Part shown: piece after piece, positions 34,820 to 47,436 of the stretch | How the letters are laid out: each line of letters starts with the position of its first letter | How positions within the stretch are numbered: the stretch's first letter is position 1 | Assembly: GCA_015680685.1 (NCBI GenBank) | Contig: MNCI01003613.1 | Span: 744,594-808,593 of the forward strand | DNA: 64,000 nucleotides | From: Gnetum montanum | Taxonomy: Eukaryota; Streptophyta; Gnetopsida; Gnetales; Gnetaceae | Direction: 5' to 3' | Notes under the pieces: generated by a model | The model's input: the letters and a program-made list of their open reading frames with translations, nothing else | What the model was told of the DNA's origin: nothing | The model's database searches: none | Translations under genes and position numbers: made by a program

Positions 34820-37800
34820 ATGGTGTCAAAAGTGAGAGGAAATAATACCAAGTTGGCTAAAATCGACAAAGTACAAGGGAGCCTACAGCGTGCTTCGCAG
34901 GCCTTGGTCGAAGAGAGAGATGTCACTCCCTTGAATTGGTAGGCCATCTTTTATTTACTCATATTACTTCTTGTGATACGCCTTTTTTTTGTTTTTTCTA
35001 TTTCTCTTTTTGCGTCCTCTACGTAAACTAGAATTTTATGCTGTAGACCTCGTATTGAAGCGAGGGTTTAGACAACAGTATTGCATCTATCGCCATTTTC
35101 TGAGACAGACCTTGTACTATTACAAGGGTTTCGACGATTTTGGCTGTATGGCTAGAGCGTAATTTTGTAAATTTTCCTATAGTTTAAACATGCAATCGGA
35201 ATCTAGATGGTAACGTGTTTATTTTTTGTACAGTATCATGGTGAAACCCGTCCTAATCATTTTGGATATAGTCGGGGCTTTATGTTGTATAAACCCTATC
35301 GCACCCAATGTTCCTCCCCCTCAGACTCAGTTGCAGGGGAAGGCTATATGGTTTCGAAAGGGTGCGCTAGAGTTTTTGCAGTTTTTGCTGCGTAACTTCA
35401 GTATTATTGTGTGGTCGCATCTATAAGGCGATGTGGCCAACGCTATTTTGGAACATCTGTTAGTGGGTTCTATGTAGGGCATCCTGGCTTTCTTGACAAA
35501 CGGGGTTATTGATATTGGGCATCCCCAAGAACGCAAACTTAGCGCTAGGGGGTTGAGGTGCTTAAGTTGGATCTAGGAGATGCCCAAATATAGATGTTAT
35601 CATGCATATAACACTTTGTTCGTGGCTCATCATGTTTTAACTTACTTTTAGAATCCTCCAGGCACGGTGTATTATTCGGGAGGGTAAGTTGTTTTACTGG
35701 TGGTATTGTCAATATGCTTCTAATGTCTGAATTTGCAAAGCATAGGATAGTAATGTGTTATATGATACAGGTTTTTCATCAATGAAAATGGGTTAATAGG
35801 CAATGGTGATACATTGTCTTGGACCAAAACGACAATAAAGGAGTTTATGTCCACTAGCAACGTATGCGCTGGTGTAATGGGGCAAATGGCTTTCGACATT
35901 CACAAGTATCCCACCCGTTATTCTGATTCCTTCAAAAATTTTCAGAATCTCGGGTGGTTACATGAAGAATGGACTTTGAACCCACCCCTTACCCTCGCGG
36001 ATGTGCAAAGGAAGCTCCCTCCATTTCCTTTGCCATTTGGACCTGGTAAGGTTTCGCTGCTGCTATTAGTTACAAGGTATTATATTTTTTTATTTTTGAA
36101 ATGTTGCGTAACAGTTTTTTCACTATGTTGATATGTGCCATGTATTATCAGTCAGGGAATCCCAGGAGATTACCATCACTATTTCTAGCCGGGAGGCGAA
36201 CACCCTCCTTTTCTGCTATGGCGACATAAAGGAGGCACAACGTTGGCTTGGCCACATGGCGGCCCCAGTTGCGTTGGTCACCAAGCTGCAGGAAGTGAGC
36301 CTGATGCATTTATTTATGGCCATAACCCCTGATGTTCCCACAAGCAAAATATTGATCCTAGTTAACTCCTTCAGCGAGGGAGCTGAACGTTTTTGCACGT
36401 GCATGCGTCACATGCGTGTAAATTTTGATATCGACGCTCAGCTGTTCACTGACCTCTTCGATGTCCCCTCTAATGATCTTCCCATAGAGGAAAAATCGAG
36501 GAGAAGCGTCAAATGTCAGGAAGAGTTGGAGGAGTGGTTGGGGACGAAGAAGGAGGCCAAGGGAATCCCTTGTGAAAAGATTGAATTAGAGGTCGCCAAG
36601 ACTATTTATCCCCTCTTCCAAGCTCAAGCCTTCCCCAAAACACTCTCGCAGGGGAGGTTCTTTACTATAGAACAGGCCCTTATTATGCGAGAGGTGATGG
36701 AGGAGGGGACCCAATTTGACTGGGCAAGCTATTTCGCTGAGGGGTTACGCACTGAAATGGTGAGGCTCCGCCAAAAGCTCGAGTCGCGTTTCAGTGTGCA
36801 CTTCGCCTTCTTCATAGCTTGCCTCCGGTGTTTTGCCGAATTCTTGGTTATCCAGAGTAATGGGGTCTGGGTCCTACAAGACTGAGACCAGTTATCCAAA
36901 CCTTGGATTTCTCATATCTTCGGCACTACCCGGGCATAGGATCCTCCGGAGGGAATTGGGGAGTCGCTGTCTATAACGACTAGGGATTTGGTGGCACCTC
37001 GAATGCGGGGCCCTGACAGCGTAGCTGGGGTGCTTCCCACTTACACTAGTGATGCATCACAGGGAAAGCACCTAGCTGCAAAGATAGTAGATGCCTTGGT
37101 TCAGCATAAAAGACCTTGCTTAACCAAGGCCCCTGTGGAACCAGCAGGTGGTATGGGCAGAACTGTGCAAGTCAGAGTCCAGCGGAGTAAACCTCCGCCT
37201 AGTAAGCGTAAAGACATAGTGAAAGTTATGGCAATTATTGTATTGCTCAGCTTTATTCAAGGTATTCTGGATCGTTTAAATGTGTTACGTGGCATGAATA
37301 GGGAGACCTATGGAATGGTTGATCCCTGAAACAGGGGCAGTGGTATTACGGTGTGAGGAAGGGGCCCCAGTTTTGGAAGAGGAGGCCCCAGCTATTAGAT
37401 TAAGTGACGCACAGACCCTTGTGCATGAGGAGAGAGAGGAAGCGAAAAACATTGACGCACTCCCCACAGCAACAGGCAGAGGTCAATGTATTAGAATTTT
37501 TTAGGAATTCTGTTAATAACTAGAAATTTTGACTTAATTACACTACAGATGAACAAGGCGCATCCCCCTCCGCAGTTGTCAGCAGAGTGTGGGGGGAATT
37601 CCCTGATAAGTTTGCCTTCATGGAAGGCGTTGTCAATGACATGATCGAGTACCTCGAGTGCATGGATCTTGGTGCTGTGCGTGGATTCTGGTGCTGCTAT
37701 TATACGCTTATTTTATTATAAGATTATAATGTTTATTTACATTTTATAATATTTGTTATCAGGAGCTCGCCTTAGATGGGACCCTATGGAGCCCATTGAC

Positions 37801-38892
37801 CTGGACACAGTTGAGCCTTCATCGGACGGCACGGTCGTGCCACACAACATTTATGAGGAAATGCGTAAATGTGCGTTATGCTCGACCCGCTCCTTGTGGA
37901 AGAGTCAAAACGTCAATGAAGACCTCTAGAAGAAGCTGCATAGGTCAGAGAAAGAAAGGATGTCTCTGACCAAAGAGGTTGGAGACTTAAAATCACGATG
38001 TGAATTCCTACAGGCGCGAGGAACGGACAAAGAGGACTAGCGGATGGCTATTATCGACTATGCTCGCTACTGGACTGCAGTTAGAAACAACGTTCAAACC
38101 AGTCGGGAATTGGTGGAGCAAAGGATGCAAATAGAACTCTTGGCCCAGAAGAACCAGGATTGGAAGGACTTTTATGCAAGCGTCCAAGAGTGGGGGAAGA
38201 AAGAAAAAGATCACAAGAATCTGTATAAGTGAGAAAGTCTTGCGTATCGTCAGCACTATTGAGATTCTGCCGTTGAAGCTCAATCCTTGCGGGTGTTCCT
38301 CGACGTCATTGGTGCATCTAAGGCCTTTGAGAATTTCCAGGAGTAGGTGATGGTAAGTGCATCCCTGAAAATGAAAATTACTCTTCCCGGGGAAGAGACT
38401 ACAGTCCCTACTTTCTTCCCTGAACCACCCCGATGGATTAGTGTGGAGAAGGGGAAGGTGAAGGCTGGAACTTTTCTGGGGGATGGAGTTTGGTCTGAGC
38501 TAATCGAAGATGAAATCATGCAACGCCTGTGGGTCGGTTTAGACCAACTCCCCTTTGCTGCGGATGCAGGACCATCGCAAGTAAGTTTGAATTTTATTGA
38601 ATTTAAATTTTCTAATTTGTTTTATCATGGTTTTTGCTTATGTATTTATTTTATGTAGGTACAAGGAGTGGATGAAGAAGGTGAACAGGATGAGGAGCGT
38701 GTTCAGGAAGAAGAGCGTAATGATGCAGACCATCCTCTTGGGGAGCCAGTGTTAGTGCAAGAACCCCGTGAAGATGACATTCCTCACGAAGGAATACTCT
38801 CTAAAAAGGATGGCCCGCTCGAGGACGATTTGTTAGGCCTAGAGGCAGACTTAAGGGATACTGGTGACAGTGGTACTAGGGGAGATGCGTAA
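34820..38892 (+). pseudogene. Antisense eight-exon gene of element A
   Basis: Exons inferred from GT..AG borders and similarity to B: 34,820-34,938; 35,234-35,683; 35,771-36,045; 36,152-37,201; 37,302-37,481 (least sure); 37,549-37,671; 37,763-38,580; 38,659-38,892. Introns are short (~75-300 bp). Exon 2 has GVWF-like AIWFRKGALEFLQFLL and ends NPPGTVY; exon 3 has GWLHEEW; exon 4, the longest and nearly open, has TKLQEVSLMHLFMAITPDV, VNFDIDAQLFTDLFDVP and LFQAQAFPKTLSQ; exon 7 is a coiled coil (QNQDWK-like KNQDWKDFYASVQEWGKK); exon 8 is acidic. The exon-4 pattern resembles the plant transposon-associated domain of antisense or extra ORFs in Tat/Athila elements. Single-base stops at about 35,425, 36,883 and in exon 7 make this copy defective. 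Function unknown. Confidence 0.7.
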
Positions 38893-39434
38893 TTATGATT
38901 TACGCATAATTTTATTGATGACATTTGAACAATGGTAATATGAATGTTGGCAAGATTACTCATGAGATTTTGTTTATGGTTTTTATTTAATTTTATGTCC
39001 TTATTTTATGTCTTTATTTATACAAAGCGTAAACAGAATTGTTAAAGACTTTGAATAGGTTGCGTTATTATGACTGTAGAATGGAGCAGTTAGTTTAAGG
39101 CCATTGCGGGTCGTCACATAGCGTTTGCGTAAGATATAAATGAATGAATTTTCTAGTTTTAGGCCATTGCAGGCCTTTACTAGTTTTAGGCCGTTGTGGG
39201 CCATCTACGTACGTCTGGGAGTGTAATTGTTAAAAATGTACAAATCTGCGTAATTGTGCTAATATGGCTAATAGAATTCAAGAAGTGTAAATAGCGTAAA
39301 ATGGGGAATGTAAATAGCGTAATGGACAAAAAGCGTAAATATGTATGTATATTAAAGAAAACTGACAATCAAATTTGATAAGCGTAAATGAAAAACTGGT
39401 GAAAATGTAACGATGTGCGTAAATACCACTTAGA
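38893..39434 (+). repeat. Spacer of A with TAGTTTTAGGCCATTG units
   Basis: AT-rich spacer between the 3' ends of the antisense gene and of gag-PR. Three units at 39,088-39,205 read TAGTTTAAGGCCATTGCGGG or TAGTTTTAGGCCxTTG. Several GCGTAAAT words follow (39,290-39,420). Probably holds the convergent 3' ends of both transcripts. Confidence 0.6.
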
Positions 39435-42400
39435 TCAATCGTCAGCCCGCAATTGTTTCTTAATGGCCTTTACGTTCAGTGGTGTGTAAGGGCGAGGAGG
39501 TTTATGGCCTGACTCTTCTATATCATCCTTTCCTCCATGAAATGGTAAGTCGGCCCAGGCTAGGCTGTCATCATCCATTTTAACTTGTTCAAAGATCTGG
39601 ACATGGGTTTGGTCTTCAGGCATCTCGATCTCCGAACCCTGTTCTTCTTCAATGTTATTGAAAGTCCTAGAAGTTATTTCATCACCGTGTATTACTACCT
39701 CTCCCCCTGCATAAGGGAGATGTATCTCTTGGTGTATTGGTGATGAAACTGCCCTTAGTTGGGCCAGCCAGGACCTCCCTAGAATCAGGTTGAAACTAGG
39801 CATCTCCTCAACAACGAGAAATGTGGCCTCTATTGGGAATTGATCCCCTGCCACAAATTTGATATGCATCATTCCCTTGACTTGAACTTGTGCCCCGTTG
39901 AACGACTTTAGGGACGATGTTGTTGTAGGACTGGTCTGGTCGACCAGGCCCAACTTATCCACTATAGGGTAAGGGATGACATTCGTAGTTGCGTCATTGT
40001 CAACGTGCAGCCTTCGGATCCGATATTAACCAACCCGGATGGTGATGAACATGGGTTCTATCATCACTTGACCTTTCTCGGGATCATCTTTGATGGATTT
40101 ATCGTGAAAGGTCAAAGGGGTTGGTTTAGGTTGCTCAGCGGTGGGAGGAAGCAGGACAACATATATTTCTTCCTCTTCCACTGGTAAGCCTTCATCCACA
40201 GGTATGGATGTTAGCATACGAACCATAGCCTCATGGTGCTTTTGAGATGTCATAAGTAGGTCATAAAGACTCAACATCATGTTCTTCAGTTTCAGAGCCT
40301 GCTTGACTTGCGTAAATGCATCAAGGAGGTCCCGTTCTCGGCTGGGTTGCTTAACTCCTCTGTCTTCTTCCATTCGCCCTAAGAGACGAATCTCCCGAGG
40401 TGGAACAACGTCAGTCGGAGGATTGTGTTTCTTCCTACTGAGGGGAGGTGGCTATATTTTTGTACCCTTACCTTGCCCATAAGGCGTAGGTGTAGGGACA
40501 GAGGCCAGAGGCTTGGGCTTAGCGAAGCCCAGGGTAGAGTGGTTTTTGGTGGCATTAATTAACGCATCCTCTTCCTTTTTTTATTGGGTAGCGGTTGGTG
40601 GTTTTGATTAGAAGCTTGCCCCTGTGTAAAAGGGGTAGCCGGTGATTTTGGTACCCTGAGGATAAAAGGCACCTTAGGAGTGGGCGCAGACGTGGCCGTG
40701 GCTTTATCGTTAACGTGAGATCGAGTTATGGCTGGAGAGGACGCCCGAATAACAAAGGGTGGCCTCGAGACACCGGTAACCGCCGATGAAGAACTTGCCC
40801 CCTGGGGTGAAGTGGTAGGTATGCACAAAACAAAGGGTTGTTTAGGTGGTACCTTCCCTTCACCGTCTGTACTTACCACGTTGATAGTGTACGGTGCATT
40901 ATTTGTGTTTAACGGGTCCTTGTACACATGCAACGCCTAGTTTTCGGGACGTGTTGGACTACTCCCGTCTAGTTTCAGAGAACCATCATCAATCATACGT
41001 TGAATGTCGTCCTTCAACACCCAGCAGTAATCGGTATCATGACCACACAATTGATGGTAGTCACAAAAACGGTCCAGCCTAGAAGACTTTGGAACTGGTG
41101 GTTCGTTAGGTAGGGCTAAAGAAGGATTCTTCAGCAATTCACAATGACGCCTGTGACATTGGAGAGCTTTTTCGAATACCTTTTTATTCTGAATGTATCG
41201 TGCCCCTAATAATTGTTTCAGTAGTTCCGAATATTTTATAGGAAGGGCTGTGTATTTTGAGCGATCTTTACGCTCGAAGTTTGGCCTTGGCTAGGGGGCT
41301 TTTCAGGAGCAGGTGTGTCCTGACTACTGCTACTTGCACTAGCCGAGGTCTCGGTAGACGCTATGGGTGCCTTCTTTTTATTCTTGTTTTTAGCGCCCTT
41401 AGCCAGCGTAGCTACTGTCGTTGTTGTTGCTTTGCCCTTGTCTTTACCCTTATTATTGGCATTTTTATAGGCGACGTACACCAGGTCTTTGCTAGCCTCA
41501 ACAACATCCTAGATGCTCTTAGTTTGGGCGAAAGCCTGACTTAAGGAGCTAGGGGCAAGGTAATATAGTTTAGACTTGATGAAGTTGTTGACTGATCCTT
41601 TGAAAATAGCCAGCAGATGGGCTTCCGCAATAGGCTCATGGATTTCATTCAAAGTAGCACTCCATCGCTATATAAACCTCTGGACTAGTTCAAGTGGATC
41701 CTGCTTCACTCCCATAAGGTTGTCTAGTATGACCTCTGGCTTTAAATTGTACTTAAAGCGAGTCACGAATTGTGTTAGGAGTTCTTCCAGCGTTGAGATG
41801 GAAGAGTGAGGAAGCGCTCGATACCAGTCCAAAGATTTTCCTGCCAAAGACATTGCAAAGACACGGATAATTGTATGAGGCCATTGCTGCAATAACAAGG
41901 ATTCAGACTTGAAGGTAATAAGGTGAGCGTTAGGATCTCCTTCCCCATTATATTTAGTAAAATGGGGCAACGACATCCCTTGGTGCAACGATATCATAGG
42001 AACCACTGAGCTGATAGGATCATCCTGGTAGAAATCCATGATTTGTATCGTATCAGAGCCAGTAGCTTTAAGGTGCTTAACTTCCTTAGTGAGGGTCTGA
42101 ATAAGCAAAAAGGCTTGATCCAGACTTGGTGATGAAGAATTTTACGCAAGAGGAGCAGGGGGTTGGACTGAAAGGGTAGTGCCAGGCAATGGGAATGAAG
42201 CGATGGCTTGGCTGACAGGTGGTGCTATAGGGACTATCCCCGTAGATGGAGCTGCCTATGGAAGCCATCACCCACCAGGTTGAGCAGAGAGATTGGCTGT
42301 CGCCAGGTGTGTAGGATGGAGATTGTAAGGGTATTGTGGGTTTATTTGTGGCACATGCATGGTAGATGCGACTAAGGGTTGTGCACCGTATAACGCAGAT

Positions 42401-43242
42401 TGATTATGTGAGATGGATGGGATCCACTGACCAGCCATGGGTTGTTGAATGGATTGCCGCGATTGAATAGTGGTTGTGATTTGTTGCCTTGCAATGGGTT
42501 GCACCGGGTTTTTCACCGGGTGGGTTATGGGTGTGGTATGAGGTTGCACGTGGGGAATGAAGTGAGGTGCGGTAGATGCAGGTACCACCGATGGAATACT
42601 GATTACACGTGGTGATGAGACTACCCCCATGTTATTCTGAGATGGTATTTGTACTTGCAGGACTGAGGATTGCATAGTGGCCTGCGGGATGATAGGAATA
42701 TGGGTTTGTGTAGTCATGACTGAGTTGAGATGGGAGGCTTCTCCAATGAGAGGAAATAGGGGATTTATGTATGTATGGGGACTGAGAGTATTATATGAAT
42801 CCGCGTGTTCAGATTGGGCTACGAATTCATCTTCCTCTTCTTTCCCATTTTGAGGTTCTAGAATGGACCGTGTAGTCTGACTCCTAGCCATAACCAGCTG
42901 GGTTAGGAGTTCATGATAATGTTTGGTCAAGGGGATAATGTCATAGGTGGTAGGGGTGAAATCTTGGCCCCCTCTGTGGATCAGCTCAAAATTCCATTTT
43001 GCCTCAATCTCGGCTCGGCTAAGAGCTAGCTTTGCCTGGATTTTGACGCAAATGAAATTGTACTCTTCCAGAGTCACGATGGTGAATATAGGATCCTTGT
43101 CCTGTAATCTCAATGAACGGCGTGATGGTCCCTGAGGTCCTATTGCACCAAAAGCTGATCCGGTGGTGGCAATGGGGTTTACGGATGTGGCACCCGAATC
43201 GGTGATGATCATAGTGGCAGTGGTTGCATATGCAGAATCCAT
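39435..43242 (-). pseudogene. gag: gag-protease polyprotein of element A
   Basis: Minus strand. 43,242-42,268 is open for 324 codons from MDSAYATT, with RRSLRLQDKDP and EEYNFICVKIQA near the start and DEFVAQSEHADSYNTLSP; then the gag core at 42,108-41,668 (MDFYQDDPISS, LDWYRALPHSSISTLEELL); a Lys-rich linker (41,481-41,236); a zinc-binding box CDYHQLCGHDTDYC (CX2HX4HX4C) at about 41,060; RVP-type repeats (40,933-40,559); then protease at 39,962-39,435 (LILGRSWLAQLRAVSSPIHQ, stop after QLRADD). Two frameshifts (between 41,236 and 41,137; between 40,559 and 40,373) and several stops. The protease site reads VDNDATTN, so the D-x-G glycine is lost. Confidence 0.85.
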
Positions 43243-43517
43243 TTCTTAGATAGGTTAATGACAAGAAACGACTGGATCTAAAAGGCAACGGCCAAATAGA
43301 ATTATGAATGGGCTTTTTACCCTGTAGGATTCCAAAGGAATCATTGCTGTGACCAATCTACACCACACAATTTTTCGTAAACTTCCCTAGAGGTATTACG
43401 TTGAAGAGTTAGGTCCCATTGATATTTCTTGACATTCTATGATTTTCATATATTTCCTTCTTCTTTTGCCACATGCTCGATTAGCTCTCGGATCTGATGG
43501 GCTTAGATCTCATATAA

Positions 43518-44616
43518 TTACCCCAAGGCATACATCCCAAATGTCTCTCTTGTTTCATTATGAAGCCGATATATGATGTGAAAAAGTTGTCTTTCCTCAG
43601 AGAAATCATGACCTGGGCATCTATTCAATAAGGCATAATATCTATCCAAGGCCATGTCCAAGGGTTCATTTTGTTCATGCTTCCACTCTTGGATTGGACA
43701 CTCTTGCATAGGTTTGGTATTTCTCATTGAAAAGTTCCAACATTTTTTACCATTGTTAAATTGAATTTGACCTTATCGATCTATACCACACTTTGGCTCT
43801 ATCAATTAGTATCCTAGGAAAGAGCTTAAGCTTTTACCATCCATTTTCAATGTTGTAACAAATAACGGCATCCTAGAAGGCTTGTAAATGATGTTGTAGA
43901 TTTGAATCATAGACTTCCACATATTTAGGGATATTATTCATATCAATACTAGGTAGATGACTCTCTTTACAATGCCTGTGAGGTATCTTTATAGCCTCTG
44001 TGATATGCATTAGGCTCTTAGTGGCCAGCAAGGGTTCATCGTCATTGAATAGGTTGTGAGGAAAATTTATATTTTTATTCATTTGGTCATGATCATGTTG
44101 TCTATGTTCATGATGATATCCTTGACTTTTTCCCATGGGTTTGATTTTGGTTTTTAGTACAACCCTTTAATGAAGCTTTATCCCTATACCTACATTCATC
44201 TTCCTCAAAACTAGATATTGAAGGGAAATAGGAAGATGAGGAATTGAAAGAATTGCCATAGCTTCCATGGTGTTCCTTAGGGTTCTTTGATTTATCAGTT
44301 CATGGTTTCAAGGAGGTCTTAGGCCTTGAGGCCTTCCCTAGTTTAGGATTTACAACATCTCCTTCAAGATTGTCTACCTTAGGTGAATGTAGTCTTTGAG
44401 TGTCGTCAGGGTGATCATGATCATAAGAAACCTCTACATAAAATTGGTCACTTGAATCTTCTTCATCGTATATCTCATTAGTTCTCCAATTAACATGTTT
44501 GCTATATCGTGCATTATCACCTCTATGTGAGAGAGACATTGTTGTTGGTTTATGGTATGTGTGTGTGAGTTAACATTTTCTAAAATATATATTGTTAATA
44601 CTATTGTAGTGATCAT
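43518..44616 (-). pseudogene. gag: gag fragment of element G
   Basis: Minus strand, downstream of the G LTR and PBS: open stretches at 44,539-44,300 (HRGDNARYSKHVNW, acidic), 44,136-43,873 (LPSIDMNNIPKYVEVYDSNL, LQHHLQAF) and 43,727-43,518 (DMALDRYYALLNRCPGHDF, LFHIIYRLHNETRETFGMYA). The last resembles the end of the Athila-type gag core (LFxIFYxGLxxxTRxxLD). It breaks off between 43,490 and 43,300, where element A begins on the same strand. Non-functional. Confidence 0.6.
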
Positions 44617-44646
44617 GTATAATAAAACTAATCTAGATAAATAGCA

Positions 44647-44668
44647 CCATCCCCTGCAACAGCACCAA
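44647..44668 (-). promoter_or_regulatory. Primer binding site of G, tRNA-Asp type
   Basis: The minus strand reads TTGGTGCTGTTGCAGGGG directly after the LTR, a C-to-T decayed version of TTGGCGCCGTTGCCGGGG, complementary to the 3' end of tRNA-Asp and typical of Athila/Tat elements. Confidence 0.65.
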
Positions 44669-45500
44669 TGATGAGCGACAAGGTAACCCTATGCCCAACC
44701 ATACGCATGATCTAGTCAAATTTTGTGGATGGAACTAGTTGTGGTATCTAGATCATTAGGCTTTGATTTCAATTTGCTATCTTCCCACTTAGACTAGTGG
44801 TTGCTTTTTCACATATGATTTAGTCCAAAGTGAGGCATATGATGTTTAATTCTATGCTACTCCTAATAACGATAAAGAGATAAATTAACTAAGCTGATGA
44901 ACAGTGGAAAATAAGATATAAACTAGCCTAGCTAGCCTAACACAAGTACCTATCCCACTTTTCTAAACACATATAGTGCTACTAGGCTACCAAATGTTAA
45001 GCGTTGCTGGGTTACCAAGCACTATATGTATGCTCGAAGTAGTCATGCTTATGTTCATTAATAACTAGAAATTAATTGCTTAATTTAAATGCATAAACGT
45101 AAAGTGCATGAAAGTAAAATGCATTAAAGGAAACATTAATCTATTCTCAGTGCTGCAAGGATTATCAAAATATTTCATTTTTATTCCCATCACATTGCTA
45201 TGCTTAGGTATATCAGCATTCAAACAAAGATCTGTACACACTTAGACTTTAGTTGCAGGCACTCATAAAATATTCTACCTCTAGAGAAAAGAAACTACAA
45301 GAGCTTCACTACTCTAACTGAAAAAAAAATATGAAAAACTATGCCAAATTGGAAGCCCAAGTGCTATATTTATAGGCTAGCATATACCCCCTGATGTTAA
45401 ATGCTCGATGTCGCATCTGGGCTTTAATATCAGATATCTAACATCAAGGCTCCAACATTGAATCTCGATGTTAAAGCAAACAAAGAAATGTTCTTCATCA
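44669..45500 (-). repeat. 5' LTR of element G
   Basis: 832 bp, TGATGAGCGACAAGG ... TTCATCA on the plus strand, related to the solo LTR at 17,674-18,521. Carries GATATCTAACATC-type words and TATAAATA at 45,374-45,367 (minus). ATGCA follows at 45,501 as a possible target duplication. Confidence 0.7.
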
Positions 45501-47436
45501 ATGCAACATCCAATGTGCATAAAACCAAAATTTTTCTAACATGTAGGCCTAGGCAATACAAAATGCCTTAATGCTATAATAAAAGTTGGTAAAAATAGTA
45601 AGAGAAGGGTACCTAGCAGTCATTCTACAAGATCCTTCATCAATTGAGTGTTTTGGATGGTGGTCTATGCCTATGGCACTAGTGTTTGCCTCCTCCAATG
45701 TAGGATTTTTGCCTAATCCTCCTACCCTCTTCAACATCTTGCAAGGTTAAAGTGAAATATTTAGTGCCTTTTTAACTATGCTACCTTTTTGATGAGGAAT
45801 TTTTAAAAAATACATTGGTAGTAGATAAAAAGGAAGCCAAAAATGGTTAAGAAGCCTTGTTTCCAAGTGCTACCTATTCAAGAGCCAAGCTCAAGAGAAT
45901 AGTGTGCATAAAATTTTCAATGTGGAAACCCTTTTTGTATTTATGCATTAGAATAGAAACAAAAATACTTGAAACACCTACCCAACACTCAGTGAACTCA
46001 TTGTTCACATAACAAAAGTCATAAATATGCTGGTTTTTCTTGATTTTTGATTTCAAACAATCTTTTAACCTTCGTGAGCCCTAATGGGTGCCTTCCAAAT
46101 AAACCATGAAAAATCTTGATGTAATGGAATTTCAAACATTAAATTAAAAATATGCTAGGGATTGATGCCCAAGTAAACATATAAATTTTAAAATGATTTG
46201 TATTCTCTAGCCATGGTCAAGATGCATCCCCAATAGCCTATCCTTGATTCATTATGATTAATAAAGCTCCATCCCAAACTAGAACCCCAAATATTATCAT
46301 CGAAAGACTCCAAATGCTAGAAAATTACTTGAAACACCTAAAAAACAACATTCCAATTATTAATACTTTGACCACAAGCCAAATATATGCTAGTAAATGT
46401 ATTTATACAAGGAATGGTAATGACATGCACAAATGAGACCATCAAATGACTTCCAAAACTATCAAGCCTAACCCCAAACCCTAACAAGAGTCTTCTACAC
46501 CTTCAAAACCCTAAAAAGCCTACAAAAAAGGTGTCAAAACCTATACATACTCCAAAATTATGTAGCTAGCATATTTATGTTTGGATGGACCACAAAATGG
46601 ACTAATCAAACCTCTAATAACCCTAAAAATTACTAACCTTAATCCCAACACCTACCTAGAGCTTTTGGTGATTTTGAAACACTAGATGATGAGTCGAAAA
46701 GAAGTTAAAACTAATTAAACCCTAAAAGATACATAGGGATGAGGATTAAATATGCTAGCTAGAATATAAATTATAATAAAAACCAAGAACATGCCATCAA
46801 CCAATGCAAATAGTCTCTAAACACCTCACTCCAATCACCAAACCTATTTGAAGGCTCCAACAGCTAGGGAACCTTGACAATTAAGTCAAAAGTAGTTAAA
46901 ATTAGTCAAATCCTTCATTTATATGTTGGCTTCAACAATAAATATGTTGGGTAGTATATGTTTAAGAAGGATAAAAGTGAAATGATTGAACAAAGTTTCT
47001 AGTGACCTCCCAAACTACCAGTCTAGGTCCTAAACCCTAACTACAGATACTAGTGACCTTGGACGTAAAGAAAACCAAGTCAATTGACAACCAAGACTAC
47101 CTACATATCATAATTTCACAAGAAGTACACTGGTATTAGAACCAAATATGCTAGATGGTGTAATTTTGACTTTGGTGATAGTTTTAATGGCCTTATGACA
47201 CTAAATTTCTTGGAACTTAACTTAAGAAGCTTGGAACCCTAGGGCCTAAATCCAGCTACAACTTGAACTTAGTGTGGGGATTAAAAACTAAAATTTCATC
47301 ATTTATGTATTATAGCTAAGGAAAAATACATTTGAAAATGTAAGAAAACTCCAAATTAAACTTTTGTTTGCCTATTTTGACTTTAAAATAATCATTCTAC
47401 AACCCTGAGATCCCTGTACTACCCTAGGAAACTACT
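45501..47436. other. AT-rich stretch, nothing recognised
   Basis: CpG-poor, no supported gene or clear repeat. Short words such as TGAAACACCTA (about 45,971 and 46,330) may be older LTR edges. Confidence 0.35.
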
